Shown piece by piece: positions 44,949 to 53,999 of a DNA stretch of 64,000 nt. The notes under the pieces were generated by a model that ran no database searches, had not been told where the DNA came from, and saw only the letters and a program-made list of their open reading frames with translations. Both the position numbers and the translations under genes were made by a program. Position 1 is the first letter of the stretch, and the number at the start of each line of letters is the position of its first letter. The DNA is from Bacteroidales bacterium (GTDB lineage Bacteria > Bacteroidota > Bacteroidia > Bacteroidales > GCA-2748055), in NCBI GenBank assembly GCA_020636775.1, contig JACJXF010000012.1:1-64000 (forward strand), in the 5' to 3' direction.

Positions 44949-46952
44949 TTACGACTTGTTGAGCATCCCCAGAAAATCATCTTCAGATATAATCGCTATT
45001 CCCATGGATTCAGCTTTTTTCATTTTATCAGGCCCCGGTTTACTGCCTGCAATTAGGTATTGCGTACCGGAGCTGATTCCTGACATGCTTTTTCCTCCAT
45101 TCTGCTCTATCATCGATTTTATATCATCGCGGGAATATTTTTCAAAACTTCCCGTAACAACAAAACTCATCCCTGCAAGCAGGTTGGTGCTGCTTTCATT
45201 TTCAGAACGATTCAATTCAAGTTGAACACCTGCATCCCTTAATCCGGAAACAATTTCCCTGTTCCTGGCAAAAGAGAAATGCTCAATAATACTTCCCGCA
45301 ATCTTATCTCCAACTTCTTCTACTTCAAGAAGTTCATCAAAACCGGCATTCATAATATTTTCAAGGCTTCCGAAATGACGGGCCAGTTTCTTTGCGACTG
45401 TCTCGCCAACAAATCTTATTCCCAGGGCATATAATACGCGGGGGAAAGGAATTTTTTTGGAATCTTCTATGCTCTTTATTAGATTCCCGGCCGACTTTTC
45501 AGCAAATCTCTCCAGCATAACAAGTTGCATATATTCAAGCTTATAAAGATCTGATATATCAGCAATCAGCCTGTGCCGGAATAACTGGTCGATGGTGGCT
45601 TCTGCAATATTAATATCCATCGCCTTTCGCGATACAAAATGTTCAATCCTGCCTTTAATCTGAGGAGGGCAACCAAAAGTATTCGGACAGTAATGAATGG
45701 CTTCATCATTGTTTCTGACAAGAGGACTGCCGCAATCGGGACAGGAATTTATGTAAACAAACTCTTTGCTTTCTGTCTCCCTGGCATCTGTATCAACACC
45801 TACAATTTTAGGTATAATCTCTCCGCCCTTTTCAACATATACCCAATCGCCAACCCTGAGGCCCAGCAACTCTATCTGGTCGGAATTATATAAACTTGCT
45901 CTTTTTACTACCGTTCCGGCCAGACTGACCGGTTCAAGATTGGCCACCGGAGTGATAGCGCCTGTCCTGCCAACCTGATAGGAAACTGAATTTAACCTTG
46001 TTCTGGCCCTTTCGGTTTTGAATTTATAAGCTATTGCCCAGCGGGGAATTTTTGCAGTGAATCCAAGCTGTTCCTGGAACTGGAATGAATCAACCTTAAT
46101 AACCACTCCATCGGTATCAAAAGGCTGATCTTTTCTGTGAACATCCCAGTAATCAATAAATTCGAATACTTCATCCAGATTTTTTGCTTTTTTTGTGTAT
46201 TCCAGAGGGATTTTAAATCCCCATTCGCGGGCCATCTTTAAGCTGTCGTAATGGAAGAAGCCTGTACCTGACAGGTAGTATAAATAACAATCCAGGGGCC
46301 GCTTAGCCACCAATGAAGAATTTTGTAATTTAAGCGTTCCGGCTGCAGCATTTCTTGGATTGGCAAAGGGAGGTTCACCGTTTTCCATGCGCTGGGCATT
46401 CATTTTATCAAAACCGGCTCGTGGAAGAAAAATTTCACCCCGGATATCGAATTCGTCAGGATAGCCTGAGCCATTTAACTTAAGCGGAATACTCCGGATG
46501 GTTTTTACATTCCGGGTAACATCATCTCCTTTTTCACCATCTCCCCTTGTTACAGCTCTGAGAAGAGAGCCATTTTTGTAGGTAAGACTGATGGCTACAC
46601 CATCATATTTAAGTTCACATATATAATCGAATTCCGATGTGATAATTTTTTTCACACGTGCATCAAATTCTTCGAGCTCTTCCCTTGAATAGGTGTTTCC
46701 AAGAGACATCATCGGGTAGTTGTGACGGACCTGCTCGAATTCAAGGTTAATATCGCTTCCTACGCGTTTCGATGGACTGTTATCATCCGAAAATTCAGGG
46801 AAATCATTTTCCAACCGGATAAGCTCTTCCATCATCTGGTCGAAATCATAATCGGAAATTTCAGGATGCGCCATAACATAGTACATATGATTATGGTGAT
46901 TGAGTTCTCTTCTTAAAGTTAATATACGGTCCTTTGCCTGCTCCCTGTTCAT
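44949..46952 (-). CDS. ligA: NAD-dependent DNA ligase
   Basis: The 667-residue ligase seals nicks during replication and repair, using NAD+. The adenylated Lys115 lies in CELKYDGVA. The N-terminal NAD-binding Ia domain ('NHHNHMYYVMAHPEISDYDFD'), the nucleotidyltransferase domain, the OB fold, the four-Cys zinc finger ('CPDCGSPL...YCPNTFGCP', about 405-430), the helix-hairpin-helix repeats ('LYALGIRFVGETVAKKLARHFG') and the C-terminal BRCT domain (about 590-667) are all visible. It appears complete. The GH16 gene ends 47 bases upstream on the same strand. Confidence 0.97.
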   Translation of the reverse strand: MNREQAKDRILTLRRELNHHNHMYYVMAHPEISDYDFDQMMEELIRLENDFPEFSDDNSPSKRVGSDINLEFEQVRHNYPMMSLGNTYSREELEEFDARVKKIITSEFDYICELKYDGVAISLTYKNGSLLRAVTRGDGEKGDDVTRNVKTIRSIPLKLNGSGYPDEFDIRGEIFLPRAGFDKMNAQRMENGEPPFANPRNAAAGTLKLQNSSLVAKRPLDCYLYYLSGTGFFHYDSLKMAREWGFKIPLEYTKKAKNLDEVFEFIDYWDVHRKDQPFDTDGVVIKVDSFQFQEQLGFTAKIPRWAIAYKFKTERARTRLNSVSYQVGRTGAITPVANLEPVSLAGTVVKRASLYNSDQIELLGLRVGDWVYVEKGGEIIPKIVGVDTDARETESKEFVYINSCPDCGSPLVRNNDEAIHYCPNTFGCPPQIKGRIEHFVSRKAMDINIAEATIDQLFRHRLIADISDLYKLEYMQLVMLERFAEKSAGNLIKSIEDSKKIPFPRVLYALGIRFVGETVAKKLARHFGSLENIMNAGFDELLEVEEVGDKIAGSIIEHFSFARNREIVSGLRDAGVQLELNRSENESSTNLLAGMSFVVTGSFEKYSRDDIKSMIEQNGGKSMSGISSGTQYLIAGSKPGPDKMKKAESMGIAIISEDDFLGMLNKS

Positions 46953-46999
46953 ATAGGATTAATTTCCAGATTCGTATTTCAATAAAATTAAGTTGGACC

Positions 47000-49135
47000 C
47001 TATTCGATTACAAATATCTTCCTGAGACTTTCATTATTGGTTTTTATATGCATGATATATATTCCTGCAGGATAGGAGCTAAGGTCAATTACACCTTCAT
47101 TATCCATGCTTATGGCAGTCAGGTATTTTCCTGTAAGGTCATAAATACCAACCTCCGCTTTACCTTGCAATCCGTTAATTGTAAGAATTCCATCCGATGG
47201 TACCGGGTAAATTGTAATTTCCGGATTTATTGTATTTTCAACTGCAGTAGGAAAGATTCCATAATCGATGGTCGTATTATCTTTGCTGAAATATATTTCA
47301 TCCAGACCAATATTTACAGTACCTACAAGGTAAAAGGGAATATTTACATCTTCCAGTCCCTTGGCAGTAAGTGCAGGACTCCCGCTTACCGGCTTGAAAT
47401 CACTCATAGGCAGGTTAAGAAGATGCCATTTCCCGTCGCGCTTGAAGGCTGAAGTAGTTTCCCCGGCGGCATATTTCTTTTCCCATGATTGTCCTTTCAG
47501 ATTTTTAAAACCAAAAACAAATTCAGCAGAACTGGAGGTTTTGATGAAAAGATTCATTCTCCCGTTTATAAAATCAGATAAATTAATAATATCATCCAGC
47601 TGCAATCCCAGTCCGTTCCAGGTGCCGGTATTGGCATTAAATGATATTACTGTTTTCCCGTAAACCGGAGTAGTGGCAGAGGCTGTAAAACCGTTCCATA
47701 CATATAAATGCCCGGTACTTCCAAAGTCCAGTTTTTTGATTATGTCAGGATGATCGGCATAAACACCATAATATTGCTCAGTTACAGGTCCTCCCGAATA
47801 AGTATCGTCCCAAACAATATTATCGATTGCCAGTAATACTGAATTTGCATCAGCAGCTCCAGAAATCGCAAATAATTCTTTCACAGCAGAAAGATCAATA
47901 CTTCCGGTGAAATCTGAAACAGGAACTGTAATTAAATTCCAGGTATTATTTCGGTCAGGGTCATAATACTTGCCCGAATTTAAGACTGTACTCATACTTA
48001 CGTTATTGGTATCGGTAACGCTTATCGTAAGGTCGCCGGTGTAGCCGGTTTTAATGGCAAATGTAATTCCCCCCTGATCATAATTGCGCATATCACGCCT
48101 TGTATATGATTTTACCCCCAGACTGAAGTCCGTGGAAGCCTGGGTGTTATAAGCAAGCGTTTTAAAACCTTCATAAATCCCGGTATTGGTTGCATCCAGG
48201 CCTGTAGCCAATATTTCAGAATCAAACTTATCATTCATCCCCCCTGGAAGATCACTTTCAGAATAAACTCCAAACTTACCTGATAAAGCATGTGGAATAG
48301 TATCAAAATTTTCAGAACCTTCCAGCTGGTAAAGTTTTATATAATCCACATACATTTTGGCAGGGAATGGAGCGGTTATATTATTTGGATTTGTTATTCC
48401 GGTAAGGCTGCCTCCCACAGCCATATTAATCAGTATAAAATGCATATAATCTTTATATTCTTCCATGTCGGTCCCTGAGATGGTAAAGCTAAAGATAAGC
48501 CTTGTGCTGTCGAGATAGGTTTTAATGGAAGTAGGAGTCCATTCCAGTGTGTAGGTATGATAATCCTCACTCAGGTTTTCAGCTGTAAGGATTTTTGTAC
48601 TATGATCAGCCCTTGTGTTGTTATTTTCCCAGTGGGTTGCCGAGGATAACCAGAAATTTACTGTATCAGCTGTAATTGCATCTTTGTGACCCATTTCAAG
48701 TATATCAATTTCCCCCATATCGGGCCAGCCAATAGGAGTGAAGCCTTCCGTCCAGAAAGCCGGCCATAATCCGTTTTTAAGATCAGGGATTTTGATTTTG
48801 GCAACCAGCTTACCATATTTAAATGAAAACTTGGCATTTGAATTTATTCTTCCTGAACTGAAGGAGTATCCATTTACATTTTCTTTTAATGTGGAAATAA
48901 TGAGGCAGTTATTTCCCAGCCCGTCGTCTCCCACGCTGACATTCTCTGTTTTATAAAATTCAAGTTCTGCATTCTGACCGGTATTCCAGATGCCTCTCCT
49001 CTCAACAACGTTCCAGACGCTTGAATCAAGGCTGTTTCCGTCAAAATCTTCCTGCCAGACAAGATGGTAAGTTTGTGCCAGAACTGGAGAATTAAGACCC
49101 AGTATTAGTATGAATATATTTGCAAAAAATTTCAT
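47000..49135 (-). CDS. T9SS-exported GH16 glucanase (laminarinase-like)
   Basis: This 711-residue protein has a signal peptide (1-20, 'SPVLA'). The GH16 catalytic domain spans about 22-275 with the ExDxxE motif as Glu142, Asp144 and Glu147 (GEIDILEMGH), and the flanking 'NGLWPAFWTEG' resembles beta-1,3-glucanases such as laminarinases. Exact specificity is inference. Two beta-sandwich modules of about 150 residues each follow (about 285-455 and 460-625), probably carbohydrate-binding. A T9SS type A domain ('ITIYPVPSDGILTI' to 'RKIFVIE') ends it. It should act outside the cell on beta-glucans. No Sus pair is next to it. Confidence 0.9.
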   Translation of the reverse strand: MKFFANIFILILGLNSPVLAQTYHLVWQEDFDGNSLDSSVWNVVERRGIWNTGQNAELEFYKTENVSVGDDGLGNNCLIISTLKENVNGYSFSSGRINSNAKFSFKYGKLVAKIKIPDLKNGLWPAFWTEGFTPIGWPDMGEIDILEMGHKDAITADTVNFWLSSATHWENNNTRADHSTKILTAENLSEDYHTYTLEWTPTSIKTYLDSTRLIFSFTISGTDMEEYKDYMHFILINMAVGGSLTGITNPNNITAPFPAKMYVDYIKLYQLEGSENFDTIPHALSGKFGVYSESDLPGGMNDKFDSEILATGLDATNTGIYEGFKTLAYNTQASTDFSLGVKSYTRRDMRNYDQGGITFAIKTGYTGDLTISVTDTNNVSMSTVLNSGKYYDPDRNNTWNLITVPVSDFTGSIDLSAVKELFAISGAADANSVLLAIDNIVWDDTYSGGPVTEQYYGVYADHPDIIKKLDFGSTGHLYVWNGFTASATTPVYGKTVISFNANTGTWNGLGLQLDDIINLSDFINGRMNLFIKTSSSAEFVFGFKNLKGQSWEKKYAAGETTSAFKRDGKWHLLNLPMSDFKPVSGSPALTAKGLEDVNIPFYLVGTVNIGLDEIYFSKDNTTIDYGIFPTAVENTINPEITIYPVPSDGILTINGLQGKAEVGIYDLTGKYLTAISMDNEGVIDLSSYPAGIYIMHIKTNNESLRKIFVIE

Positions 49136-49162
49136 AGGGACATAGATTTATTATTCATAATT

Positions 49163-49336
49163 TTATTTTTTGATCAGTTGGATAATTTGAATTGCTAATA
49201 TCCCTGTAAGAGCTCCGATGGCAAAAATTGAAAGAAATTCAACAGCTCTGAGGTTTGAATGAGAAATAAATTGCGTGTAATTTGCAATTGAGATAAGTAA
49301 AATTGCACTGGTAATTATAATTCCTTTTTTTTTCAT
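49163..49336 (-). CDS. small two-helix membrane protein
   Basis: The likely product has 57 residues and starts 'MKKKGIIITSAILLISI'. I prefer this ATG at 49336 over one 11 codons upstream because it directly precedes the first hydrophobic helix. A second helix ('VEFLSIFAIGALTGILAIQIIQLI') ends in Lys-Lys. I do not recognise a family. It lies between the GH16 gene and the MscS gene on the same strand (27 and 50 bases), so it may be part of the mscS transcript. Confidence 0.6.
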   Translation of the reverse strand: MKKKGIIITSAILLISIANYTQFISHSNLRAVEFLSIFAIGALTGILAIQIIQLIKK

Positions 49337-49386
49337 CGCCTTGTTTTTTGAAATATGTTTTTCAAACATACAATAAATTTTAAAAT

Positions 49387-50229
49387 TTACTTTTTGTCAA
49401 CATTCTGCTTAATATATACATCCATCTGAGGAAAAGGAATGGTAATGCCGTTTTCATTTAATTTCCGGCTGATAATTTTTCTAATATCACTTTTCACCCT
49501 CTCTATTCTGAAGATATTCTTACTGAAAAACAGGATCTGAAAATCCAGGGATGAGTTTCCAAAATCAACCAGGCGAACCTCAATCATATTGTTATCGGAA
49601 ATATCAGGATGTTCCATTGCGCTTTCCCTCAGTACCTTTAGTACTTTCTCAACATCGCTGCCATAAGCCACTCCAACATTTATCCGAAAGCGGGTTTTCA
49701 TAGACTGGTGACTCCAGTTAATCACCTTATTTGTAGTAATGGACGAATTGGGAATGATAATAGATATTTCATCCCGGTTCAATCCCTTTGAAGTCCTTAA
49801 GCCAATATCCTGAATTTTGATAATATCACCGTCAATCTCAAGAATGTCACCAACGCGTATGGATCGCTCCGAGAGTAGAATAATTCCTGAGACAATATCA
49901 TTGAATGTCTGTTGCAAACCAAGTCCGATTCCCACCAATAATGCAGCCGAACCAGCAAGAAGTACAGTTAGTTTGATGCCGATACGTTCAAGTATTACCC
50001 CGATGGCAATTACCCATATTACATATTTTATGATTTGAAATAAGGCGTAAACATTACCGGTATCCACACTATTTTGTTTGCGATTGCGAAACATGGCTTT
50101 TTTTATCAGCCAGAGTGCAAGTTTTGTAAATATAAAAATGAGTAAAATAACCAGCAGGTCACTTACCTTAATATTGTATTTACCTATATTAATAAGGTCG
50201 GTCTGCAAAAATTCATTAACTGTATCCAT
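49387..50229 (-). CDS. MscS-family mechanosensitive channel
   Basis: The 280-residue protein has three membrane segments (about 22-40, 62-80, 85-107). The last is the pore helix with the Gly/Ala-rich 'AGSAALLVGIGLGLQQTFNDIVSGIILLSE'. The cytoplasmic beta domain ('IRVGDILEIDGDIIKIQDIGLRTSKG') and the C-terminal alpha/beta domain follow. MscS channels open under membrane tension to release solutes on osmotic down-shock. The length is near that of E. coli MscS (286). Divergent from the symporter gene. Confidence 0.93.
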   Translation of the reverse strand: MDTVNEFLQTDLINIGKYNIKVSDLLVILLIFIFTKLALWLIKKAMFRNRKQNSVDTGNVYALFQIIKYVIWVIAIGVILERIGIKLTVLLAGSAALLVGIGLGLQQTFNDIVSGIILLSERSIRVGDILEIDGDIIKIQDIGLRTSKGLNRDEISIIIPNSSITTNKVINWSHQSMKTRFRINVGVAYGSDVEKVLKVLRESAMEHPDISDNNMIEVRLVDFGNSSLDFQILFFSKNIFRIERVKSDIRKIISRKLNENGITIPFPQMDVYIKQNVDKK

Positions 50230-50494
50230 ATATCTTTCAAATCATCTAAAAGCCAGGTTCTCTAAATACTTGTATTTCCATAGACATTTTGGAAAGCCTA
50301 AATTTACAATTTTTATGGCTATTAAAGCCACTGCTTTGTTTAAAAGATGAAAGATCTGTTATTATTACCAGACTTAAATTGTATTTCTTGCAGATGTGAC
50401 AAAACAATGTATTAGCCGAAATCAGGATTATTTTGTCGGATTATTCGCTGCTTCTGTATTTTTAGTATTTTCGCTTTTCAAACAGATTGAGAAA

Positions 50495-51709
50495 ATGAAA
50501 CTGAAATTCCCCCTGCATTTTCAGATACTTCTGGCATTGGTTGCCGGAATTCTATTTGGAATATTTTTTCCACATCATGTTATATATATTTCCTGGATGG
50601 GGGATGTATTTATCCGGGCTCTGAAAATGATTATCATACCACTGGTTTTAAGTTCTATTATTACCGGAGTTACCAGTATTGGAAACGCAGAGAACCTGGG
50701 GCGACTCGGACTAAAGACCTTTGCCTATTATACCGTTACCAGCTTGCTTGCCATACTTACCGGACTGTTCTTTGTGAATGTCTTAAAACCAGGCGTTGGA
50801 GCTGATCTTGGACTGGTTAAGGAGGTCAATAATCTTCAAATGCTGAATGACAGTTTTGGTCAGATTCTGATAAAAATTATCCCAACCAATATTTTTCAGG
50901 CTTTTGCTGAAAACAGCATGCTATCGGTAATCTTTTTTGCAATTCTCTTTGGTTTTTTTATTACCCGGGTCAAAGATAAATCCAAAAAGATTCTAACGGA
51001 ATTTTTCGAAGGGCTGTTTGATGTAATGATGAAGCTTACCTTCTTCATAATCGGTTTTGCTCCCTTTGGCGTTTTTGGCATTGTTGCCCGACAGGTAAGC
51101 GAATCGGGAAATATCATTGAACTGGCAAAAAGTATGAGCATTTATATGCTGGCAGTAATGCTGGCCCTTGGCGTTCATGGTATTATTACACTCCCCTTGA
51201 TAACACGGTATATAGGGAAAGTCAATCCACTTAAACATTTTAAATCGGTAACAACCCCGCTTCTAACTGCCTGGTCCACCTCATCATCAAGTGCAACCCT
51301 GCCGCTAACCATGCAGGCTGTGGAAGAAAACGGTGGAGTTTCCAATAAAATATCAAGCTTTACCCTTCCTCTGGGAGCTACCGTAAATATGAACGGAACA
51401 GCACTTTATGAATGCATAGCAGCCATATTTATTGCTCAGGCATATGGAATTGACCTGAGTTTTGGTCAACAGGTAATAGTAGTATTTACAGCATTGCTTG
51501 CTTCTGTGGGAGCCGCAGGCATTCCTATGGCAGGACTTGTAATGATAACCGTAATCCTTTCTGCCGTTGGTCTTCCTCTTGAAGGGGTAGGTCTTATCTT
51601 ATCGGTCGATCGAATTCTGGATATGTTCCGCACTGCCATTAATGTTTGGGGCGACACTTGCGGAGCTGTAATTATTGCTAAGTCAGAAGGCGAAAAACTA
51701 AAAGTTTAA
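50495..51709 (+). CDS. dicarboxylate/amino acid:cation symporter (DAACS family)
   Basis: The 404-residue carrier, counted from the ATG at 50495 ('MKLKFPLHFQILLALVAGI'), has about eight membrane helices and two re-entrant loops. Conserved DAACS stretches are visible: 'LKMIIIPLVLSSIITGV', the Ser-rich 'AWSTSSSSATLPLTM' loop and 'LPLGATVNMNGTALYE' with the substrate-binding NMNGT motif. Relatives (GltP, DctA) take up glutamate, aspartate or C4-dicarboxylates with H+ or Na+. I chose the internal ATG because upstream codons extend the protein by 33 unusual residues, including a spare hydrophobic stretch. Monocistronic. Confidence 0.92.
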   Translation: MKLKFPLHFQILLALVAGILFGIFFPHHVIYISWMGDVFIRALKMIIIPLVLSSIITGVTSIGNAENLGRLGLKTFAYYTVTSLLAILTGLFFVNVLKPGVGADLGLVKEVNNLQMLNDSFGQILIKIIPTNIFQAFAENSMLSVIFFAILFGFFITRVKDKSKKILTEFFEGLFDVMMKLTFFIIGFAPFGVFGIVARQVSESGNIIELAKSMSIYMLAVMLALGVHGIITLPLITRYIGKVNPLKHFKSVTTPLLTAWSTSSSSATLPLTMQAVEENGGVSNKISSFTLPLGATVNMNGTALYECIAAIFIAQAYGIDLSFGQQVIVVFTALLASVGAAGIPMAGLVMITVILSAVGLPLEGVGLILSVDRILDMFRTAINVWGDTCGAVIIAKSEGEKLKV

Positions 51710-51727
51710 CTCAGGTCAGATTTGGAT

Positions 51728-52666
51728 TTACAGTTTTTCGGGATGATCCGCTTTTACAACTTCTTTTATACCTGTCAGGTATTCGGTAGGCTTAAAAGAA
51801 AACCGTTTCCCGAATTTATCACTCCTGAATACATAATCCCTGTCGTACTGATATAGCATCTCATAAATCTCTCCCATTATAGGTGTGAAGATTCCCAGTA
51901 TTCTAACCATAAATTTAGGAACAGTCATATACGCTGGTTTTACTCCCATTTCCTTCGCAATATTTTCAATCCATTCTTTTCCTGTTAGAGGATTTTCGTG
52001 GGTAGGCAAATGCCATACCTGCCCATAGGCATCTTCTGTATTGCCAAGCATAGCGGTTGCAATTCCGGCATCCGGAGTATAGGTAAATGAGTGTTTATAA
52101 TTCACAGGTCCCAGCCAGTTAGCCTTTTTCCCATTCTTGAAAGGCTTGAAAACCGTTTCGTTAAGCATGCTTGAGAATTTAATGCCCGGACCATAAAAGT
52201 CTGCAGAACGTGCAATCAATGCTGTAAGCTTTCCTTCTTTAACAGCATCCATAAGCATTCCGGCGATCTCAGCCCTAACTTTTCCCTTACGACTGACAGG
52301 CTTGATCGGCGTTTCTTCGGTTAAATTCCCCAGATGGTCAGGGTCATACATATAAATGTTATCAAAGAAAACCAGTTTAGCCTTATGCTCGGTACAAGCG
52401 TCAATGACATTCCTCATAAAATCCGGCCAGCTCTTCTGCCACACTTTCAGATTATAGGGAAAGCCAACCGTAACATAAACTACTGATGAACCTTCAACGG
52501 CTTTTTTGACCTCTTCTAAATTCATTAGATCAGCAGAAAATATTTCATCATTGGGATTTACCTTTTTTGGATTGCGACTAACCAGCCGGATTTTATCAGT
52601 GTATTTTGTGAGTGCTTTGGCAAGTTCAACACCAATGGCACCGCCTGAACCAAGGATTGTTTGCAT
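51728..52666 (-). CDS. NAD(P)-binding epimerase/dehydratase-like protein
   Basis: The protein of 312 residues (start ATG at 52666) begins with a Rossmann beta strand and the loop GSGGAIGVELAKAL, followed by 'IRLVSRNPKKVNP', 'ADLMNLEEVKKAV', 'VVYVTVGFPYN' and 'LVFFDNIYMYDPD', the pattern of atypical short-chain dehydrogenases of the NAD-dependent epimerase type. The Tyr-x-x-x-Lys catalytic pair is not clear, so it may be a non-catalytic or atypical member. I rejected a start 19 codons upstream because those residues precede the nucleotide-binding strand. Substrate unknown. Convergent with the symporter, 18 bases apart. Confidence 0.83.
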   Translation of the reverse strand: MQTILGSGGAIGVELAKALTKYTDKIRLVSRNPKKVNPNDEIFSADLMNLEEVKKAVEGSSVVYVTVGFPYNLKVWQKSWPDFMRNVIDACTEHKAKLVFFDNIYMYDPDHLGNLTEETPIKPVSRKGKVRAEIAGMLMDAVKEGKLTALIARSADFYGPGIKFSSMLNETVFKPFKNGKKANWLGPVNYKHSFTYTPDAGIATAMLGNTEDAYGQVWHLPTHENPLTGKEWIENIAKEMGVKPAYMTVPKFMVRILGIFTPIMGEIYEMLYQYDRDYVFRSDKFGKRFSFKPTEYLTGIKEVVKADHPEKL

Positions 52667-52866
52667 AATCAGTATTTTTTTGTTGGATGTAAAATTCCTC
52701 CAGATAAAAATAAGAAAGATCAATTACCAGAATTAACACTTAAACGTAAATTTAGTTTAAAAGAAAGGGTTGGCTTTCACATAAATTATTCCTCATTAGC
52801 AATAATTGATTTATACCATGATTTTTATTATTCGGAAATTATTTAAAATCATTAGCTGTCCTGAGC

Positions 52867-52896
52867 TTGAAATTCATTATTAATTCTTTACTTTTG
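52867..52896 (+). promoter_or_regulatory. promoter of the cobalamin operon
   Basis: TTG (52867-52869), exactly 19 bases, then TACTTTTG (52889-52896) match the Bacteroidota consensus TTG-N19-TAnnTTTG. Transcription would begin near 52903, right at the 5' edge of the riboswitch. Confidence 0.75.
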
Positions 52897-52897
52897 G

Positions 52898-53090
52898 TCC
52901 ATAGTCTGGTTTCATGGGGTAAGATTTTGCTGCATGACTAAGAGGGAAGCAGGTGACCTGAAAAGGAATTCCTGCACAGTACCCGCTGCTGTGATCCTGT
53001 TGAATGATCCGGAAAAATACCACTGCCCCGACAATATTGGGGTGGGAAGGTTTCGGAAATTTGGAAAGTCAGAAGACCTGCCGGCTGTAA
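52898..53090 (+). promoter_or_regulatory. cobalamin (B12) riboswitch
   Basis: The conserved blocks of the cobalamin aptamer occur in order: AGAGGGAAGCAGGTGA (52931-52946), GAATTCCTGCACAGTACCCGC (the B12 box type core, about 52966-52986), CTGCTGTGATCC, a GC-rich CCCC...GGGG arm with GGGAAGG (about 53025-53050), and AAGTCAGAAGACCTGCC (53066-53082). These match the family that binds adenosylcobalamin or other cobalamins and shuts off downstream genes when B12 is plentiful. About 110 bases separate it from the first ATG. No T-tract terminator is evident there, so control of translation is more likely than termination. Confidence 0.93.
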
Positions 53091-53202
53091 ATAATTTCAG
53101 TGCTTTCGGGAAAAAAAGCCGGAAATCAGCTGCTTACCACAACTGTTTTCTACTCCCTTAAGAATTGAATTGTGTATGTATTAACCATTTAATTCTTTAT
53201 CA

Positions 53203-53940
53203 ATGAAAAAATTATCATTTATTCTGTTCGTGGCAGGTTTGATGTTGTTTTCAACTTCATGCACTAAAGATCAAAAAGTTAAAAAAACCTCTGCCATTTC
53301 TTTTGAAGATATTGTCCTTAATGATCAGGGCTTTTTTAATGGTTCAGATGGATCCACGGGTTTCACGGAGGGGAATTTCAAATTCAAAATTAATTACAGT
53401 GAGGAATATTTGAGCTGGACAGGCTTTGCTGTAACCAATAATTCTGATACTATTACTGCAGATTATTCAAACCAGTATAGTTCCATCACCGGGTCCGGAG
53501 CGGGAGGGACCGCTCAATATGCCGTTTTATATACCTTTGCCTCTGATACCATTGAATTAATCAAGCCTGCTAAAATTACAAATATTGCCCTAAGCAATAC
53601 AACCCTTACTTATTATACAATTCTGAACGGAAATGATTACTCAAAAAAGTTTGGTGGTGAGACAGGGGAGGATCCTGATTATTTTCATCTTTATTTATCG
53701 GTAGTTACTGCAGATGGAAAACAAATTAATTTCTCCAGTCCGATTCCTCTGGCCGATTATACATTTACCGATTCAAATATGGATTATATTTCAAAGACCT
53801 GGGAATATTATGACCTTAGTGATGCCGGTGATATAAAATATCTTATTTTTAGTTTTGATTCATCCGACAAGTCAGTGTATGGAATTAATACCCCGGCATA
53901 TGTTTGCATTGACAATATAGTTTGTGAATGGGAAGAATAA
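53203..53940 (+). CDS. DUF4465 lipoprotein in the B12 operon
   Basis: The 245-residue protein has a lipoprotein signal with Cys20 (LFSTSC). The remainder matches DUF4465: 'ISFEDIVLNDQGFFNGSDGSTGF', 'WTGFAVTNNSDT', 'GGTAQYAVLY' and the C-terminal 'PAYVCIDNIV', predicted all-beta. Its molecular role is not established; I recall DUF4465 proteins near B12-import genes in gut Bacteroides, but cannot verify this here. As first gene behind the riboswitch it is a candidate surface corrinoid-binding protein. The next gene starts 59 bases on with no terminator between. Confidence 0.88.
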   Translation: MKKLSFILFVAGLMLFSTSCTKDQKVKKTSAISFEDIVLNDQGFFNGSDGSTGFTEGNFKFKINYSEEYLSWTGFAVTNNSDTITADYSNQYSSITGSGAGGTAQYAVLYTFASDTIELIKPAKITNIALSNTTLTYYTILNGNDYSKKFGGETGEDPDYFHLYLSVVTADGKQINFSSPIPLADYTFTDSNMDYISKTWEYYDLSDAGDIKYLIFSFDSSDKSVYGINTPAYVCIDNIVCEWEE

Positions 53941-53999
53941 TTTGTTAAAACAATTACCATAGCTTCCTGTTATTACTTGAGGATTTAATAAACCAGCTA

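Noticed and set aside
46934..47452. Open frame of 172 codons on the plus strand
   Set aside because: It is antisense to the C-terminal part of the GH16 gene, whose T9SS domain is clear.
50396..50494. N-terminal extension of the DAACS symporter
   Set aside because: The family start fits the ATG at 50495, and the extra 33 residues include a hydrophobic stretch not expected before helix 1.
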